NCBI RefSeq assembly: GCF_007988905.1
Contig: NZ_BJVA01000013.1
Span: forward strand, 1 to 64,000
Origin: Gluconobacter kanchanaburiensis NBRC 103587
GTDB lineage: Bacteria > Pseudomonadota > Alphaproteobacteria > Acetobacterales > Acetobacteraceae
DNA: 64,000 nucleotides
Direction: 5' to 3'
Below the pieces are notes generated by a model that saw only the letters and a program-made list of their open reading frames with translations, had not been told where the DNA came from and did not search any database. Positions 26,390 to 35,146 of the stretch are shown here, in pieces. The translations under genes and the position numbers were made by a program. Position 1 is the stretch's first letter, and every line of letters starts with the position of its first letter.

Positions 26390-26722
26390 ATGCGTTATGC
26401 CATCTTCCCTGCCATGTTTCTGCTTGCCTCCTGTTCTGCAGCACCATGGGTCACGGGGCATACAGACAGCAAATGCATTCGCGAACAGATGCTGAGCGGT
26501 GCCAACGGAAATGCTCTTCCGTTTGCAACAGCAACGGCAAAATGTGTTGCCATTGCCCGCAACGATAACGGCGGACATGACCGCCCGCTGGATGTGCGTG
26601 ACGACATAACCCTTCAGGCTATGGCGGAAAATCCGGAATATAACCGGAATGGCGTGACGTTCGTATCACGCAATTCCAAGACCCGTATTCCGGGCGGCAT
26701 TCGCAATATCAATATCGATTAA
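26390..26722 (+). CDS. Small putative lipoprotein
   Basis: This 110-residue protein has a lipoprotein signal (MRYAIFPAMFLLASCS, likely lipidated Cys15). The mature part is polar, with two further Cys residues in CIREQML and KCVAIARND that might form a disulphide. No family is recognised. It sits alone between a divergent SnoaL-fold gene and a glyoxalase-type gene. Confidence 0.65.
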   Translation: MRYAIFPAMFLLASCSAAPWVTGHTDSKCIREQMLSGANGNALPFATATAKCVAIARNDNGGHDRPLDVRDDITLQAMAENPEYNRNGVTFVSRNSKTRIPGGIRNINID

Positions 26723-26772
26723 ATTAAAGGGCGGCCCTTTTCTGCCCCCCTATTTGATGAAGGATGATCCTG

Positions 26773-27153
26773 ATGTTCAGCCATATCATGCTGGGTAGCA
26801 ATAACGTCGCCCGTTCCAAGACATTCTATGACGCGACTCTGGGCGTGATTGGCTGTGAGCCCGCGACTCCCAACGACCGTGGGCGCATTACTTACGTTCA
26901 TTCCGGGGGCTACCTGGTCATCACCCCGCCCCTGAATGGCGAGCCTGCTACTCAGGCCAATGGCGGAACGATCGGTTTCGCAATGCAAAGTGCCGCGCAG
27001 GTTGATTCGTGGCACAGGGCCGGAGTGGAAAACGGCGGCGAGACCATCGAGAACCCACCCGGCATCCGCCACACCACGATGGGCAATCTTTATCTTGCCT
27101 ATCTGCGCGATCCGGACGGCAACAAACTGTGCGCGCTCTATAAGGCAGCCTGA
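26773..27153 (+). CDS. VOC-family (glyoxalase/bleomycin resistance-like) protein
   Basis: This 126-residue protein shows the vicinal oxygen chelate fold. FSHIMLGSNNVARSKTFYDATLGVIGC at the start, GTIGFAMQSAAQVDSWHRAGVENGG in the middle and YLAYLRDPDGNKLCALY at the end are typical of the glyoxalase-like superfamily. The substrate cannot be told. ATG 26773 follows AAGGA by 8 nt; ATG 26764 is in frame. Confidence 0.85.
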   Translation: MFSHIMLGSNNVARSKTFYDATLGVIGCEPATPNDRGRITYVHSGGYLVITPPLNGEPATQANGGTIGFAMQSAAQVDSWHRAGVENGGETIENPPGIRHTTMGNLYLAYLRDPDGNKLCALYKAA

Positions 27154-27241
27154 AACTAACGCCTGACGCCCGGTTGTCTGCCAGGCCGCCCTGCTGCATG
27201 AAAGGGGCCGATACGTCCCATTCATGCCGCAGGTTTTCCCG

Positions 27242-28252
27242 ATGTCCGAACACACACCGATTGGTCTCAATAACGACGGATCCGCCGTCACAGCCCTGAC
27301 CCATTCGGGCAATTTCCATGTCGACGAGACCATGGGCTATGTGATCCTGCATTATGCTCTAGCCCCCCAGGGCGATCTGCGCGGACGCATTCTTGACGAA
27401 AAATCCGCCGACCGGCTGACTTTCATCCGGACGCGTAATCCCGACATTATCAAATCGGCTGATATCGTCTTTGACGTCGGCGGCCTCTACGATCCACCTC
27501 ACGGTCGCTACGATCATCACATGAAGGACAAGCCTCTGCGTGAGGACGGCATCCCATACAGTGCCGCCGGACTTCTATGGAAAGATTATGGCCGGGCTGC
27601 CATCCGCAACCTCCTTGGAGCACCTATCGAGGACGCTACGGTCGATCTGATCTGGCAGAGCCTCGACAAGTCCCTGATCCTTCCGATCGATCAGGACGAC
27701 AATGGCGTGGTCAAAATGGGCAAGCTTTCTCTGGCTGATATCGTGTCTGCCTGTAGTCCTCCCTGGGACACAGCAGAGGTGCATGGCCGACAGGAAGCCA
27801 AAGCCCGGGAATCCCTGGGGTTCGCCAACGCAGCCACGGCGGTCGCGTCGCATCTGGTCAATATCGTGGATCGGGTCCGCGCCAGCCTGAAGGCGACCGA
27901 TCGGGTCCTCGCTGCCTATGAGGCGGCGGAAGACAAGCGTATTCTCGTCATGGAAACCGGGATGCCGACGGAAAAGGTCATTTTCGAGCGGGATCTGCCC
28001 GTGGTGTACGTCGTGTCCCCCGCGGGACCGGAGCAATGGAACGTCAAGGCGGTCCCGCCGGTCCGGGGCGATTTCGGGCAGCGGGTATCACTCCCGGAGA
28101 CGTGGGGCGGCCTCGAGCGTGAAAAACTTGCAGTCGTCTCAGGTGTTCCGGACGCTGTATTCGCCCATCCGGCCCGATTCATCTGCGGCGCGGGCAGCCG
28201 CAACGGTGCCATTCGCATGGCACAGCTTGCCCTGCAGATTGCCGGGGCATAA
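27242..28252 (+). CDS. MYG1 family (UPF0160) predicted metal-dependent hydrolase
   Basis: This 336-residue protein matches the MYG1/UPF0160 family. It has LTHSGNFHVDETMGYVILHYAL, IVFDVGGLYDPPHGRYDHHM (an HxxHDHH-like metal site), PYSAAGLLWKDYG and, near the end, FICGAGSRNGAIRMAQLAL. Eukaryotic MYG1 is an exonuclease; bacterial roles are little known. The ATG at 27242 is preferred; an ATG at 27224 is in frame with a weaker context. Confidence 0.88.
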   Translation: MSEHTPIGLNNDGSAVTALTHSGNFHVDETMGYVILHYALAPQGDLRGRILDEKSADRLTFIRTRNPDIIKSADIVFDVGGLYDPPHGRYDHHMKDKPLREDGIPYSAAGLLWKDYGRAAIRNLLGAPIEDATVDLIWQSLDKSLILPIDQDDNGVVKMGKLSLADIVSACSPPWDTAEVHGRQEAKARESLGFANAATAVASHLVNIVDRVRASLKATDRVLAAYEAAEDKRILVMETGMPTEKVIFERDLPVVYVVSPAGPEQWNVKAVPPVRGDFGQRVSLPETWGGLEREKLAVVSGVPDAVFAHPARFICGAGSRNGAIRMAQLALQIAGA

Positions 28253-28269
28253 CAATTCAGGCGTAAAAG

Positions 28270-29160
28270 CTATTGGACCAGCGCTTTTACAAGAGCCCTG
28301 AGCGCCTTCCGGGCCGCCTTTGAGCCCCATTCCCGCAGCAGTTCGCGGGATGCGGGCTCCTTTGAAAGTCGCTCCGGCGTTTCCCTGATGGGTGGCATTG
28401 CGCTCACATGGTCCTTCAGGGACGCAGGAACCGCAGGAAACGGGTCGATACCCACAAGCTGGATCAGAAGTGCGACGCTCGTGATCTTGCAGGTCGGCTG
28501 GCGAGTGTTCAGACAGACATAAACGCCCGTACCCTCCGCCACGGGATCATAGATCGCCTTCCATGTAACAGCGGGGACGGAAATACGCCCGCGCCCGATC
28601 GTTTGCGTGTGGTCGGGATCGTATCCAGGGCCTGTCACGACGAAGATCTCGCCCTCCTGACGCGCCCAGCCTCTGACAGCGCTTTCCACACCCTCCCAGG
28701 GGCCACGATTCAATTCGGCCGTCTGAGGAACGATATTGGAGAGAAGAAAAGACTGTTGCTGCGCGACAGCTCCCGGAGCATCGCCGCTGGGAGTCATATG
28801 TCCCCGGTCGTAACCGGAACTTCGATAATCATCGAGGGACGCCTGCATAGTGGCTGGAAGGCGCGTATCAAGGAAAAACTGCCCCTGACGGCGGGTCCGG
28901 TCAGCAATTTCCAGATTTTCTTCTGTCAGGTCTTCGGCAGACCATAAGGGGCCCCGCGTTGTCTCGGAAGCCAGAACCGCATAGGCCTCGTTGCAAAGCT
29001 GAACTGTTCCAATACGCGCTGTCTCCCGCAACACTGCCGGTGCTGCCCCATGTGCAAACATGTCTGGGCATGATGCTGCCTGTGCCGATAGCGGGCAAAT
29101 GAACAGACACGCCACAAGAGACCGATGTAACCTTAACAAAACGTTGCACCCCGAATGCAC
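28270..29160 (-). CDS. Exported DNA/RNA non-specific endonuclease (NUC1 family)
   Basis: This 296-residue protein has a signal peptide (cleavage after SAQA) and the beta-beta-alpha-metal nuclease core. The catalytic DRGHM is at residues 118-122 with His121 as general base, followed by LSNIVPQTAELNRGPWEGVE whose Asn residues bind magnesium. The size and motifs match Serratia-type nucleases that degrade DNA and RNA. Being exported, it may serve nutrient scavenging or barrier functions outside the cytoplasm. It converges with the MYG1 gene. Confidence 0.92.
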   Translation of the reverse strand: MHSGCNVLLRLHRSLVACLFICPLSAQAASCPDMFAHGAAPAVLRETARIGTVQLCNEAYAVLASETTRGPLWSAEDLTEENLEIADRTRRQGQFFLDTRLPATMQASLDDYRSSGYDRGHMTPSGDAPGAVAQQQSFLLSNIVPQTAELNRGPWEGVESAVRGWARQEGEIFVVTGPGYDPDHTQTIGRGRISVPAVTWKAIYDPVAEGTGVYVCLNTRQPTCKITSVALLIQLVGIDPFPAVPASLKDHVSAMPPIRETPERLSKEPASRELLREWGSKAARKALRALVKALVQ

Positions 29161-29413
29161 TACACCCCACAGCGGCCATAGCTACAGAATTACGAAAATC
29201 CGTTCAACATATTGATTTTAAGATATGTTTTCTATGAAGTGCAGAATTCCAACACTTTATACTCCAAGCCGGATATCAATCGGCCTACCCCCCTGCGCCG
29301 ATCATTTATTCTTTCTGAACGCCCAGGGCAGCTTGGCGTTATCGCCCGAAACAGAGATGAAAAGACATGCCCTGACAGGCCGGGGATGACCTGAGGTGGA
29401 GGCAGACAATTTC

Positions 29414-30757
29414 ATGATGAACAATCTAAAAAATACACTGCCCGCGGCCCTTCTCCTTGCAGTCCTGTCGTCTGGTCTGGCGTATGCACGCCCTGCGGCA
29501 CCGATCGCACATGCTATTCTTGAAAACAGCGCCCATGCCTCGCTATCGGCGCAGGGCGTGAGTGCGGCGCTCGACATCCGCAAGGTTGCAAAATGCGATA
29601 TTCCGATCGTCTGGACGGACGCGGACAGTAGCCCCGCTTCCCCGTGTCACATGGCGTTTCTGACGTTGCGCGCGCCCGGTTATCCACGTTCGCCTACAGT
29701 CTCGTTTCCCCTCTCGCCCTACGGAGCAGACGAGGGGATGACACAGCTTAAAATGTCGTTCCGGAAGCTGGATGCTTCTTCTGCACTCCCTCAGGTTCTC
29801 GTATCGGCCTATACGGGTGGTGCGCACTGCTGTTCATTGACATCCATTTTCGATCTTCGGCCGGACGGACGCTGGGCCCATCTGGAACTTGGCGCGATGG
29901 ACGGCGATGGTGAGCCGGATATTGAGGATATCGCCGGAGACGGACAGCAGGAAATCCTGACAGCCGATCAGTCTTTTCTGTATGCTTTTGCCTCGCATGC
30001 CGGTTCGGAAGCACCCGTCGTCATCTCGCGCTACCATGATGGCGAGCTTGAAAATGTGACACGCGATCCCGTTTACCGGACCTACCTGAAGGACGACCTT
30101 GCCCGTCGTCGTCGCGTCTGGGTGAAGGGAGGTCGTTTCGAACCCAACGGCTTTCTGGCCTATGAGGTCGCGACCCGAGCCAATATCGGCGACTTCAGTG
30201 ATGGGTGGCGCGACATGCTTGCCCATGCACAGTCTACAGAGGCGTCCGGTTTTGGGCTGTCTGCCTGTGATCTGAAACCGGCAGCCGAGAAACAGAACGG
30301 CCACGGGTGTTCGCCTGCGGAAAAGAAGCCGCTTCCATTTCCGCAGGCCCTCGCCGCATTTCTGGTGCAGACAGGCTATATCACCGCCGAGCAGGCCCGT
30401 TCTGTCACGGAACCGCAAAAGCAGACCGCAGACTCCCGGGCGACCGCACCTGCTCCCATGAAGGACGGACCAGCACCAACGAACGCACCGCTGCCATCCT
30501 CTGCTGCGGCCAGACCGGCTGAAAATAGTGAGGCCGTGTCGGCTTCTGGCCTGTTCGCAAAATCGGGCACACTTTTTCCCCTCCTCGCAAGTCTGGCGTT
30601 GCTGGTCTATCTCGTCCCGCTGCTGATTGCCTACAGGCGACATACAGCCAACCAGCATCGTATCGCCATGATCACGATCCTGCTTGGCTGGACGGGGGTG
30701 GGCTGGATTATCGCTCTGATTATGGCACTGTCCCAGCCTTCGTCCCGCAAAGGATAA
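29414..30757 (+). CDS. Exported protein with C-terminal superinfection-immunity-like membrane domain
   Basis: This 447-residue protein begins with a signal peptide (LLLAVLSSGLAYA). The region up to about residue 230 holds YTGGAHCCSLTSIFDL and an acidic MDGDGEPDIEDIAGDGQQEI that looks like a calcium-binding FG-GAP-type loop. A Pro/Ala-rich linker follows. The C-terminus has LVYLVPLLIAYRRH and ITILLGWTGVGWIIALIMAL, which match the short superinfection-immunity membrane domain (PF14373), first known from phage T4 Imm. The two-helix tail would anchor the extracytoplasmic part. No specific function is known, and bacterial copies of this domain are not generally phage related. Confidence 0.72.
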   Translation: MMNNLKNTLPAALLLAVLSSGLAYARPAAPIAHAILENSAHASLSAQGVSAALDIRKVAKCDIPIVWTDADSSPASPCHMAFLTLRAPGYPRSPTVSFPLSPYGADEGMTQLKMSFRKLDASSALPQVLVSAYTGGAHCCSLTSIFDLRPDGRWAHLELGAMDGDGEPDIEDIAGDGQQEILTADQSFLYAFASHAGSEAPVVISRYHDGELENVTRDPVYRTYLKDDLARRRRVWVKGGRFEPNGFLAYEVATRANIGDFSDGWRDMLAHAQSTEASGFGLSACDLKPAAEKQNGHGCSPAEKKPLPFPQALAAFLVQTGYITAEQARSVTEPQKQTADSRATAPAPMKDGPAPTNAPLPSSAAARPAENSEAVSASGLFAKSGTLFPLLASLALLVYLVPLLIAYRRHTANQHRIAMITILLGWTGVGWIIALIMALSQPSSRKG

Positions 30758-30763
30758 AACTGG

Positions 30764-32113
30764 TTACGAAACTCTCTCGCGCCGGGATTCCGCGATCTGA
30801 CGCAGAGTTAGGCCACAAATCGCCTCTCTTGAACGGCTTTTGGGAATGCCGATACGCTGGGAGAGATAAATCCCCGTGTGACCTGAGCACAGATAAGCGA
30901 TGAAACATCCCGTAGCGAAGTAAACGATATTCGTTCCGCCAAACAGTTCGACGCCCATCAGCGTGCAGGCCAAAGGCGTATTGGCGGCTCCCGCAAAGAC
31001 GGCAATGAACCCTACCGCCGCAAGAAGATCAGCAGGGACATGCAGGATCGGTGCAAGCGCATTACCCAGAGCTGCCCCGATAAAGAACAGTGGCGTGACC
31101 TCCCCCCCCTTGAAACCGCTGCCAAGCACAGCAACCGTGAAGATCAGCTTCCAGAGCCAGGACCACGGATAGGTTTCCGAACCGAAAAAGCTGACGATCG
31201 ATGCTCCGCCAGGCTCGGCAGGCAGAACACCCAGCCCTAGATAGTCTCTGCTCCCCACCAGAATAACCAGCACAATAGTCAGAACACCGCCGATTAACGG
31301 GCGAAACCAAGAAACTGGGCACAGCCTTTTTACAAGAGCTGCAAAACGATGAACGCTTTGAGCAAAAACACGGCTTATCAGTCCAAATGCCACGGCCGCG
31401 ATCGCAACACGCCCCACAAGTGACAGATCAAGATGGGAAATCAGGCCATCCCGACCAAGAGTTCCGTGAAATACCAGCGGATATGACGCATGGTGAATGC
31501 CCCAGGCTCGACAGGACCAGTCCGCAACAATGGAAGCCATCGCGGCGGGAACAAGAAACCGGTAATCGACTTTCCCAAGGGTCAGCACTTCCAGCGCAAA
31601 GACCGCTCCGGCCACAGGGGTGCCGAAGACAGCCCCAAACCCGGCAGCAATTCCACAGGTCAGGAGAACGCAGGTGTCCGATGGTCGCAGCCGGAATAAT
31701 CGTGCGGTTGCGCTCGCCAGACTGCCCCCTACCTGAATGGCGGTCCCTTCCCGGCCGACCGACGCGCCGAAAAGATGACTGACGACCGTGGCAATAAGAA
31801 CAAAAGGCGCCATTCGAAGCTGAACACCGGCTCCGGGCTCGTGAATTTCATCCACGATCAGGTTCGCGCCCCCTTCGACATCGCGGCCATACCGGAAATA
31901 ACACAAGCCGACACCCATCCCGGCAACCGGCAGAGCGAACAAAAGATCCGGATGGGTTATCCGAAAGGATGTCGCAAAATCCAGCAGCCAGAGAAAAAGA
32001 GCGCATGCACTGCCGATACAGACGGACAATGCGGCAAGTATGGCGCCAAACAGCAGAAGGTTTTTGAAGCGGGAGAAAAATGGCTCGGACTGGGGTTCAA
32101 ACATGGCTGACAC
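30764..32113 (-). CDS. CLC-F type fluoride/proton antiporter
   Basis: This 449-residue membrane protein belongs to the CLC chloride channel/transporter superfamily. At the selectivity sites it has EGGANLIVDEIHE instead of GSGIP, then GREGTAIQ rather than GREGP, and GFGAVFGTPVAGAVFALE and GFKGGEVTPLFFIGAALG. These differences are the marks of the CLC-F clade, which expels fluoride in exchange for protons. A fluoride riboswitch lies in its leader, which strongly supports the role. Start GTG 32113 or ATG 32104 are both possible behind an AGGAG site. It converges with the superinfection-immunity-like gene. Confidence 0.9.
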   Translation of the reverse strand: MSAMFEPQSEPFFSRFKNLLLFGAILAALSVCIGSACALFLWLLDFATSFRITHPDLLFALPVAGMGVGLCYFRYGRDVEGGANLIVDEIHEPGAGVQLRMAPFVLIATVVSHLFGASVGREGTAIQVGGSLASATARLFRLRPSDTCVLLTCGIAAGFGAVFGTPVAGAVFALEVLTLGKVDYRFLVPAAMASIVADWSCRAWGIHHASYPLVFHGTLGRDGLISHLDLSLVGRVAIAAVAFGLISRVFAQSVHRFAALVKRLCPVSWFRPLIGGVLTIVLVILVGSRDYLGLGVLPAEPGGASIVSFFGSETYPWSWLWKLIFTVAVLGSGFKGGEVTPLFFIGAALGNALAPILHVPADLLAAVGFIAVFAGAANTPLACTLMGVELFGGTNIVYFATGCFIAYLCSGHTGIYLSQRIGIPKSRSREAICGLTLRQIAESRRERVS

Positions 32114-32142
32114 ACGTCTCCTGTCTCGTCATAAATGGACGA

Positions 32143-32212
32143 CTGACAGGAATCATCAGCTCCCGGATGAAGCGGTTTGACCTTTGATCGGTCAGGCAGA
32201 ATCCATTGCCTT
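32143..32212 (-). promoter_or_regulatory. Fluoride riboswitch (crcB motif)
   Basis: On the minus strand this leader carries GGCA-ATGGATTC-TGCC, the conserved P1 and internal loop of the fluoride riboswitch (compare GGnGATGGnGTTCnCC). The middle AACCGC element follows, and it ends with GCTGATGATTCCTGTC, matching the conserved CTGATGnnnCCT 3' segment. It lies 30-100 nt upstream of the CLC-F type antiporter start, the expected placement. Fluoride binding would turn on expression of the antiporter. The identification is by motif recognition without a covariance search. Confidence 0.88.
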
Positions 32213-32400
32213 GGACGCAGAGAAAAGCGCGGTATCCCTTGATCTGTCAAGAACTCCGCCTCTTCCAGATGACAGGGATTTTAGCGAAGGGCACTTTTCC
32301 GCATGACAGCGCTATGCCACCGTAAATGTAACTGAAGTCGAACGGTCTGGTCCGTTCCTGCTTCCCTGTCTGGTTCATCTGTCTCAAGGAATTGCGTTCC

Positions 32401-35037
32401 ATGCGCCGCCTTCTGGTTCTCACAACCCTGCTTGCGGGCCTTCCGCTCGCCCTCTCCGCTCACGCTGAAGGAACATTTTCCTTCGAGAAAACACCGGGAC
32501 AACTGCCCAAAACCGTCGTGCCGACGGACTACATCATCGATCTGACAACCGATATGGAGCATCTGACGCTTCAGGGTGACGAGATCATCCGGGTTGAAGT
32601 CCGAACACCAACAACAGATGTCACATTGAATCAGGCGGGTCTCAAGCTGGCCAGCGCCCTTCTGGACAACTCGCAGAAGGCAGAGATCCATCAGGACGAT
32701 GCTGCCGAGACTGTCACTCTGCACTTCCCTTCGCCCGTTCCTGCCGGTGTGCATACACTGGCTATCAAGTATTCCGGACCAATCCTGAAGACGCCGAACG
32801 GCATCTATGTGGACGATTATACGGACCCAAAGGGCAAGCGGAAGCGGATGCTGGTCACGCAGTTTGAAGTCGCGGATGCGCGCCGGATGTTCCCGGGCTG
32901 GGACGAACCTGCCTTCAAGGCGACCTATCAGCTCAACGTTACGCTGCCTTTCGATTATGCGGCCGTGAGCAACATGCCGATCATCGGCACGACGCAACAG
33001 GACGAAAAGACCAAGCGCGTCTCCTTCAGCCCCACCCCACGCATGTCGAGCTACCTGCTCGCACTGGTGGCGGGTGACATGGCATCTGTCGACGGCAAGG
33101 CGGACGGAACACCCCTGCGCGTTTTTGCCCCTACCGGTCTTGAGCAGCAGGGCACTTACGCACTTGGGGCCGCCGAAAAAATCCTGCCCTATTACAACGA
33201 CTATTTCGGAATTAAGTATCCACTGCCGAAAATGGACATGCTCGCCATCCCCGGAAACTATCAGGCCGGCGCGATGGAAAACTGGGGGGCGCTGACCTAT
33301 ATCGACAACGTCCTGCTGTTTGATCCGAAAAACAGCACGCCGCGTACCCGCGAACTGATCTACGAAGTCGTTGCACATGAAATGGCGCATCAGTGGTCTG
33401 GCGATCTGGTGACCATGGGCTGGTGGGACAATATCTGGCTGAATGAAGGCTTTGCCTCCTGGATGGAAATCAAGGCAACCGACAAGATGAATCCGGACTG
33501 GGACATCTGGCCGCGTCAGCACGAGACCCGTGAAGCCACGATGGCAACGGACGCCCTGTCCACGACCCATCCGATCCAGCAAGTCATCCGTAATGTGAGC
33601 GAAGCCAATTCCGCATTTGACGGCATCAGCTACGGCAAGGGCGAACTGGTCATCCGCATGATGGAAGGCTGGCTTGGCGAAGACCATTTCCGTGATGGTA
33701 TGCGCGCCTACATGAAAGCCCATGCTTTCGGCAACGCGACCAGTCAGGATCTGTGGAACGCGCTCTCCGGCACGTCGGGACAGGATGTCGGCAAGGTCGC
33801 CCGTAGCTTCACTGAACAGCCCGGTATCCCGCAGGTCAATGTCGCCGCCGTCTGCAAGAACGGCCAGACGACCTACACCCTGACGCAGAGCCGCTTTACG
33901 ATTCATGACCCGAATGCGAAGGCCCTGACCTGGAACATTCCGGTTGTCGCCGGCGGCCCCGGCCTTGAGACAAAAAAGCTGGTGCTTGGTGCGGAGCCTG
34001 CCACCTTCACCCTGCCCCGCTGCAATGCGCCCCTCAAGCTCGATCTGGGCGAAAGCGGATATTACCGCGTGCATTATGACGATGTGGCTTTCGCACCGGT
34101 CGCAGCCTCGATTTCGAAATTCGCTCCCGTGGATCGTGCCAACATTCTTGGTGACCAGTTCGCGCAGTTCCGGGCCGGGCATGGCGCGCTATCCTCATAT
34201 TTCGACCTCGTGGACCGTCTGACCGCCGCTCATGAGACCGACATTGCCACGCTTGAGGAAATAATCAGCAAGCTGGAAACACTCGATTTCTATGAAATCG
34301 GCAGCCCGGATCGCCCTGCGTTCCAGGCCTATGCCCGCAGTCGCCTTGCCCCAGTCCTGAAGCGTCTGGGCTGGGACCAGAAGCCGCATGAGAGCGTTCT
34401 GGACACGATGCTGCGCCCGTCCGTCATCTCGGCACTCGGCACCTTCAATGACCCGGCTGTACTGGCCGAAGCCAAACGCCGTTTCGCAAGCTGGCTGAAG
34501 AACCCGGCCTCCCTGCGTCCCGATCTGGTTGGTACGGTCTCGGCCCTTGCGATGAAACATGCCGATGCCGCGACCTGGGAGATTATGGCCAAGAAAGTCC
34601 GCGATACGCAGGCGACCGAACTCAAGCTCCGCCTCTTCCAGGCCATCGCCAATGCTTCCGACCCGGACCTGATCCGTCGCAATGTGGAACTGGCCTATAG
34701 CGGTGCCATCCCGAACGGCCGTATTTCCATGGCACTGTCGTCCATCGCCTCTGCCAGCGAAAATCCGGACCTTGTCTGGAAACTCGTACGTCAGCATGAG
34801 GCCGAGATCCGCACACATCTGGCCCCCTGGTCACAGGACGGGTTCCTGCCTGCCATCGCAGGACATTCCAACAGCCCGGACATTCTGGCCGAGCTTCAGA
34901 AGGATCCGTCGTCCAGCAAGACGACCGGCGCCAAGATTGCCACAGCCCATGCTCTCAATACCGTTGCGGCCCGTCAGGAAGCGGTTCAGGCGACTCAGAA
35001 CCAGATCCACGACTGGCTTGCCGCTCGCACCCACTGA
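32401..35037 (+). CDS. Exported M1-family metallo-aminopeptidase
   Basis: This 878-residue enzyme has a signal peptide (MRRLLVLTTLLAGLPLALSAHA), so it works in the periplasm. The substrate-binding GAMEN motif is present (GAMENWGALTY), and the zinc site is HEMAH at 326-330 with the third ligand Glu349 in LNEGFASW. The C-terminal half is the helical ERAP1-like domain. It removes N-terminal amino acids from peptides. ATG 32401 follows AAGGA; an in-frame TTG at 32392 is less likely. A perfect hairpin follows the stop codon. Confidence 0.93.
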   Translation: MRRLLVLTTLLAGLPLALSAHAEGTFSFEKTPGQLPKTVVPTDYIIDLTTDMEHLTLQGDEIIRVEVRTPTTDVTLNQAGLKLASALLDNSQKAEIHQDDAAETVTLHFPSPVPAGVHTLAIKYSGPILKTPNGIYVDDYTDPKGKRKRMLVTQFEVADARRMFPGWDEPAFKATYQLNVTLPFDYAAVSNMPIIGTTQQDEKTKRVSFSPTPRMSSYLLALVAGDMASVDGKADGTPLRVFAPTGLEQQGTYALGAAEKILPYYNDYFGIKYPLPKMDMLAIPGNYQAGAMENWGALTYIDNVLLFDPKNSTPRTRELIYEVVAHEMAHQWSGDLVTMGWWDNIWLNEGFASWMEIKATDKMNPDWDIWPRQHETREATMATDALSTTHPIQQVIRNVSEANSAFDGISYGKGELVIRMMEGWLGEDHFRDGMRAYMKAHAFGNATSQDLWNALSGTSGQDVGKVARSFTEQPGIPQVNVAAVCKNGQTTYTLTQSRFTIHDPNAKALTWNIPVVAGGPGLETKKLVLGAEPATFTLPRCNAPLKLDLGESGYYRVHYDDVAFAPVAASISKFAPVDRANILGDQFAQFRAGHGALSSYFDLVDRLTAAHETDIATLEEIISKLETLDFYEIGSPDRPAFQAYARSRLAPVLKRLGWDQKPHESVLDTMLRPSVISALGTFNDPAVLAEAKRRFASWLKNPASLRPDLVGTVSALAMKHADAATWEIMAKKVRDTQATELKLRLFQAIANASDPDLIRRNVELAYSGAIPNGRISMALSSIASASENPDLVWKLVRQHEAEIRTHLAPWSQDGFLPAIAGHSNSPDILAELQKDPSSSKTTGAKIATAHALNTVAARQEAVQATQNQIHDWLAARTH

Positions 35038-35049
35038 CAACGACACCTG

Positions 35050-35076
35050 GACGAGGCAGAAAAGATCTGCCTCGTC
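35050..35076 (+). terminator. Hairpin after the M1 aminopeptidase gene
   Basis: GACGAGGCAGA and TCTGCCTCGTC form an 11-bp perfect stem with the 5-nt loop AAAGA, 12 nt after the stop codon. No U-run follows, so termination efficiency is uncertain. Confidence 0.6.
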
Positions 35077-35146
35077 CCTGTCCGGGGCGGTCAAACTGTT
35101 ATAGGGATAGCACTCCCGTTTTACCGTCACCGGACCATCCCGCCTC

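Noticed and set aside
29414-30757. Calling this a phage-defence gene because of the superinfection-immunity-like tail
   Set aside because: The domain is short and widespread in bacterial proteins without phage links; there is no prophage or other defence gene next to it.
30764-32113. Plain chloride channel annotation for the CLC gene
   Set aside because: GREGT, the absence of GSGIP and the fluoride riboswitch in the leader point to a fluoride antiporter instead.
32281-34182. 633-codon minus-strand open frame opposite the M1 aminopeptidase
   Set aside because: It is long only because the real gene is GC-rich; the plus-strand frame has a signal peptide, GAMEN and HEMAH motifs and the full family length.
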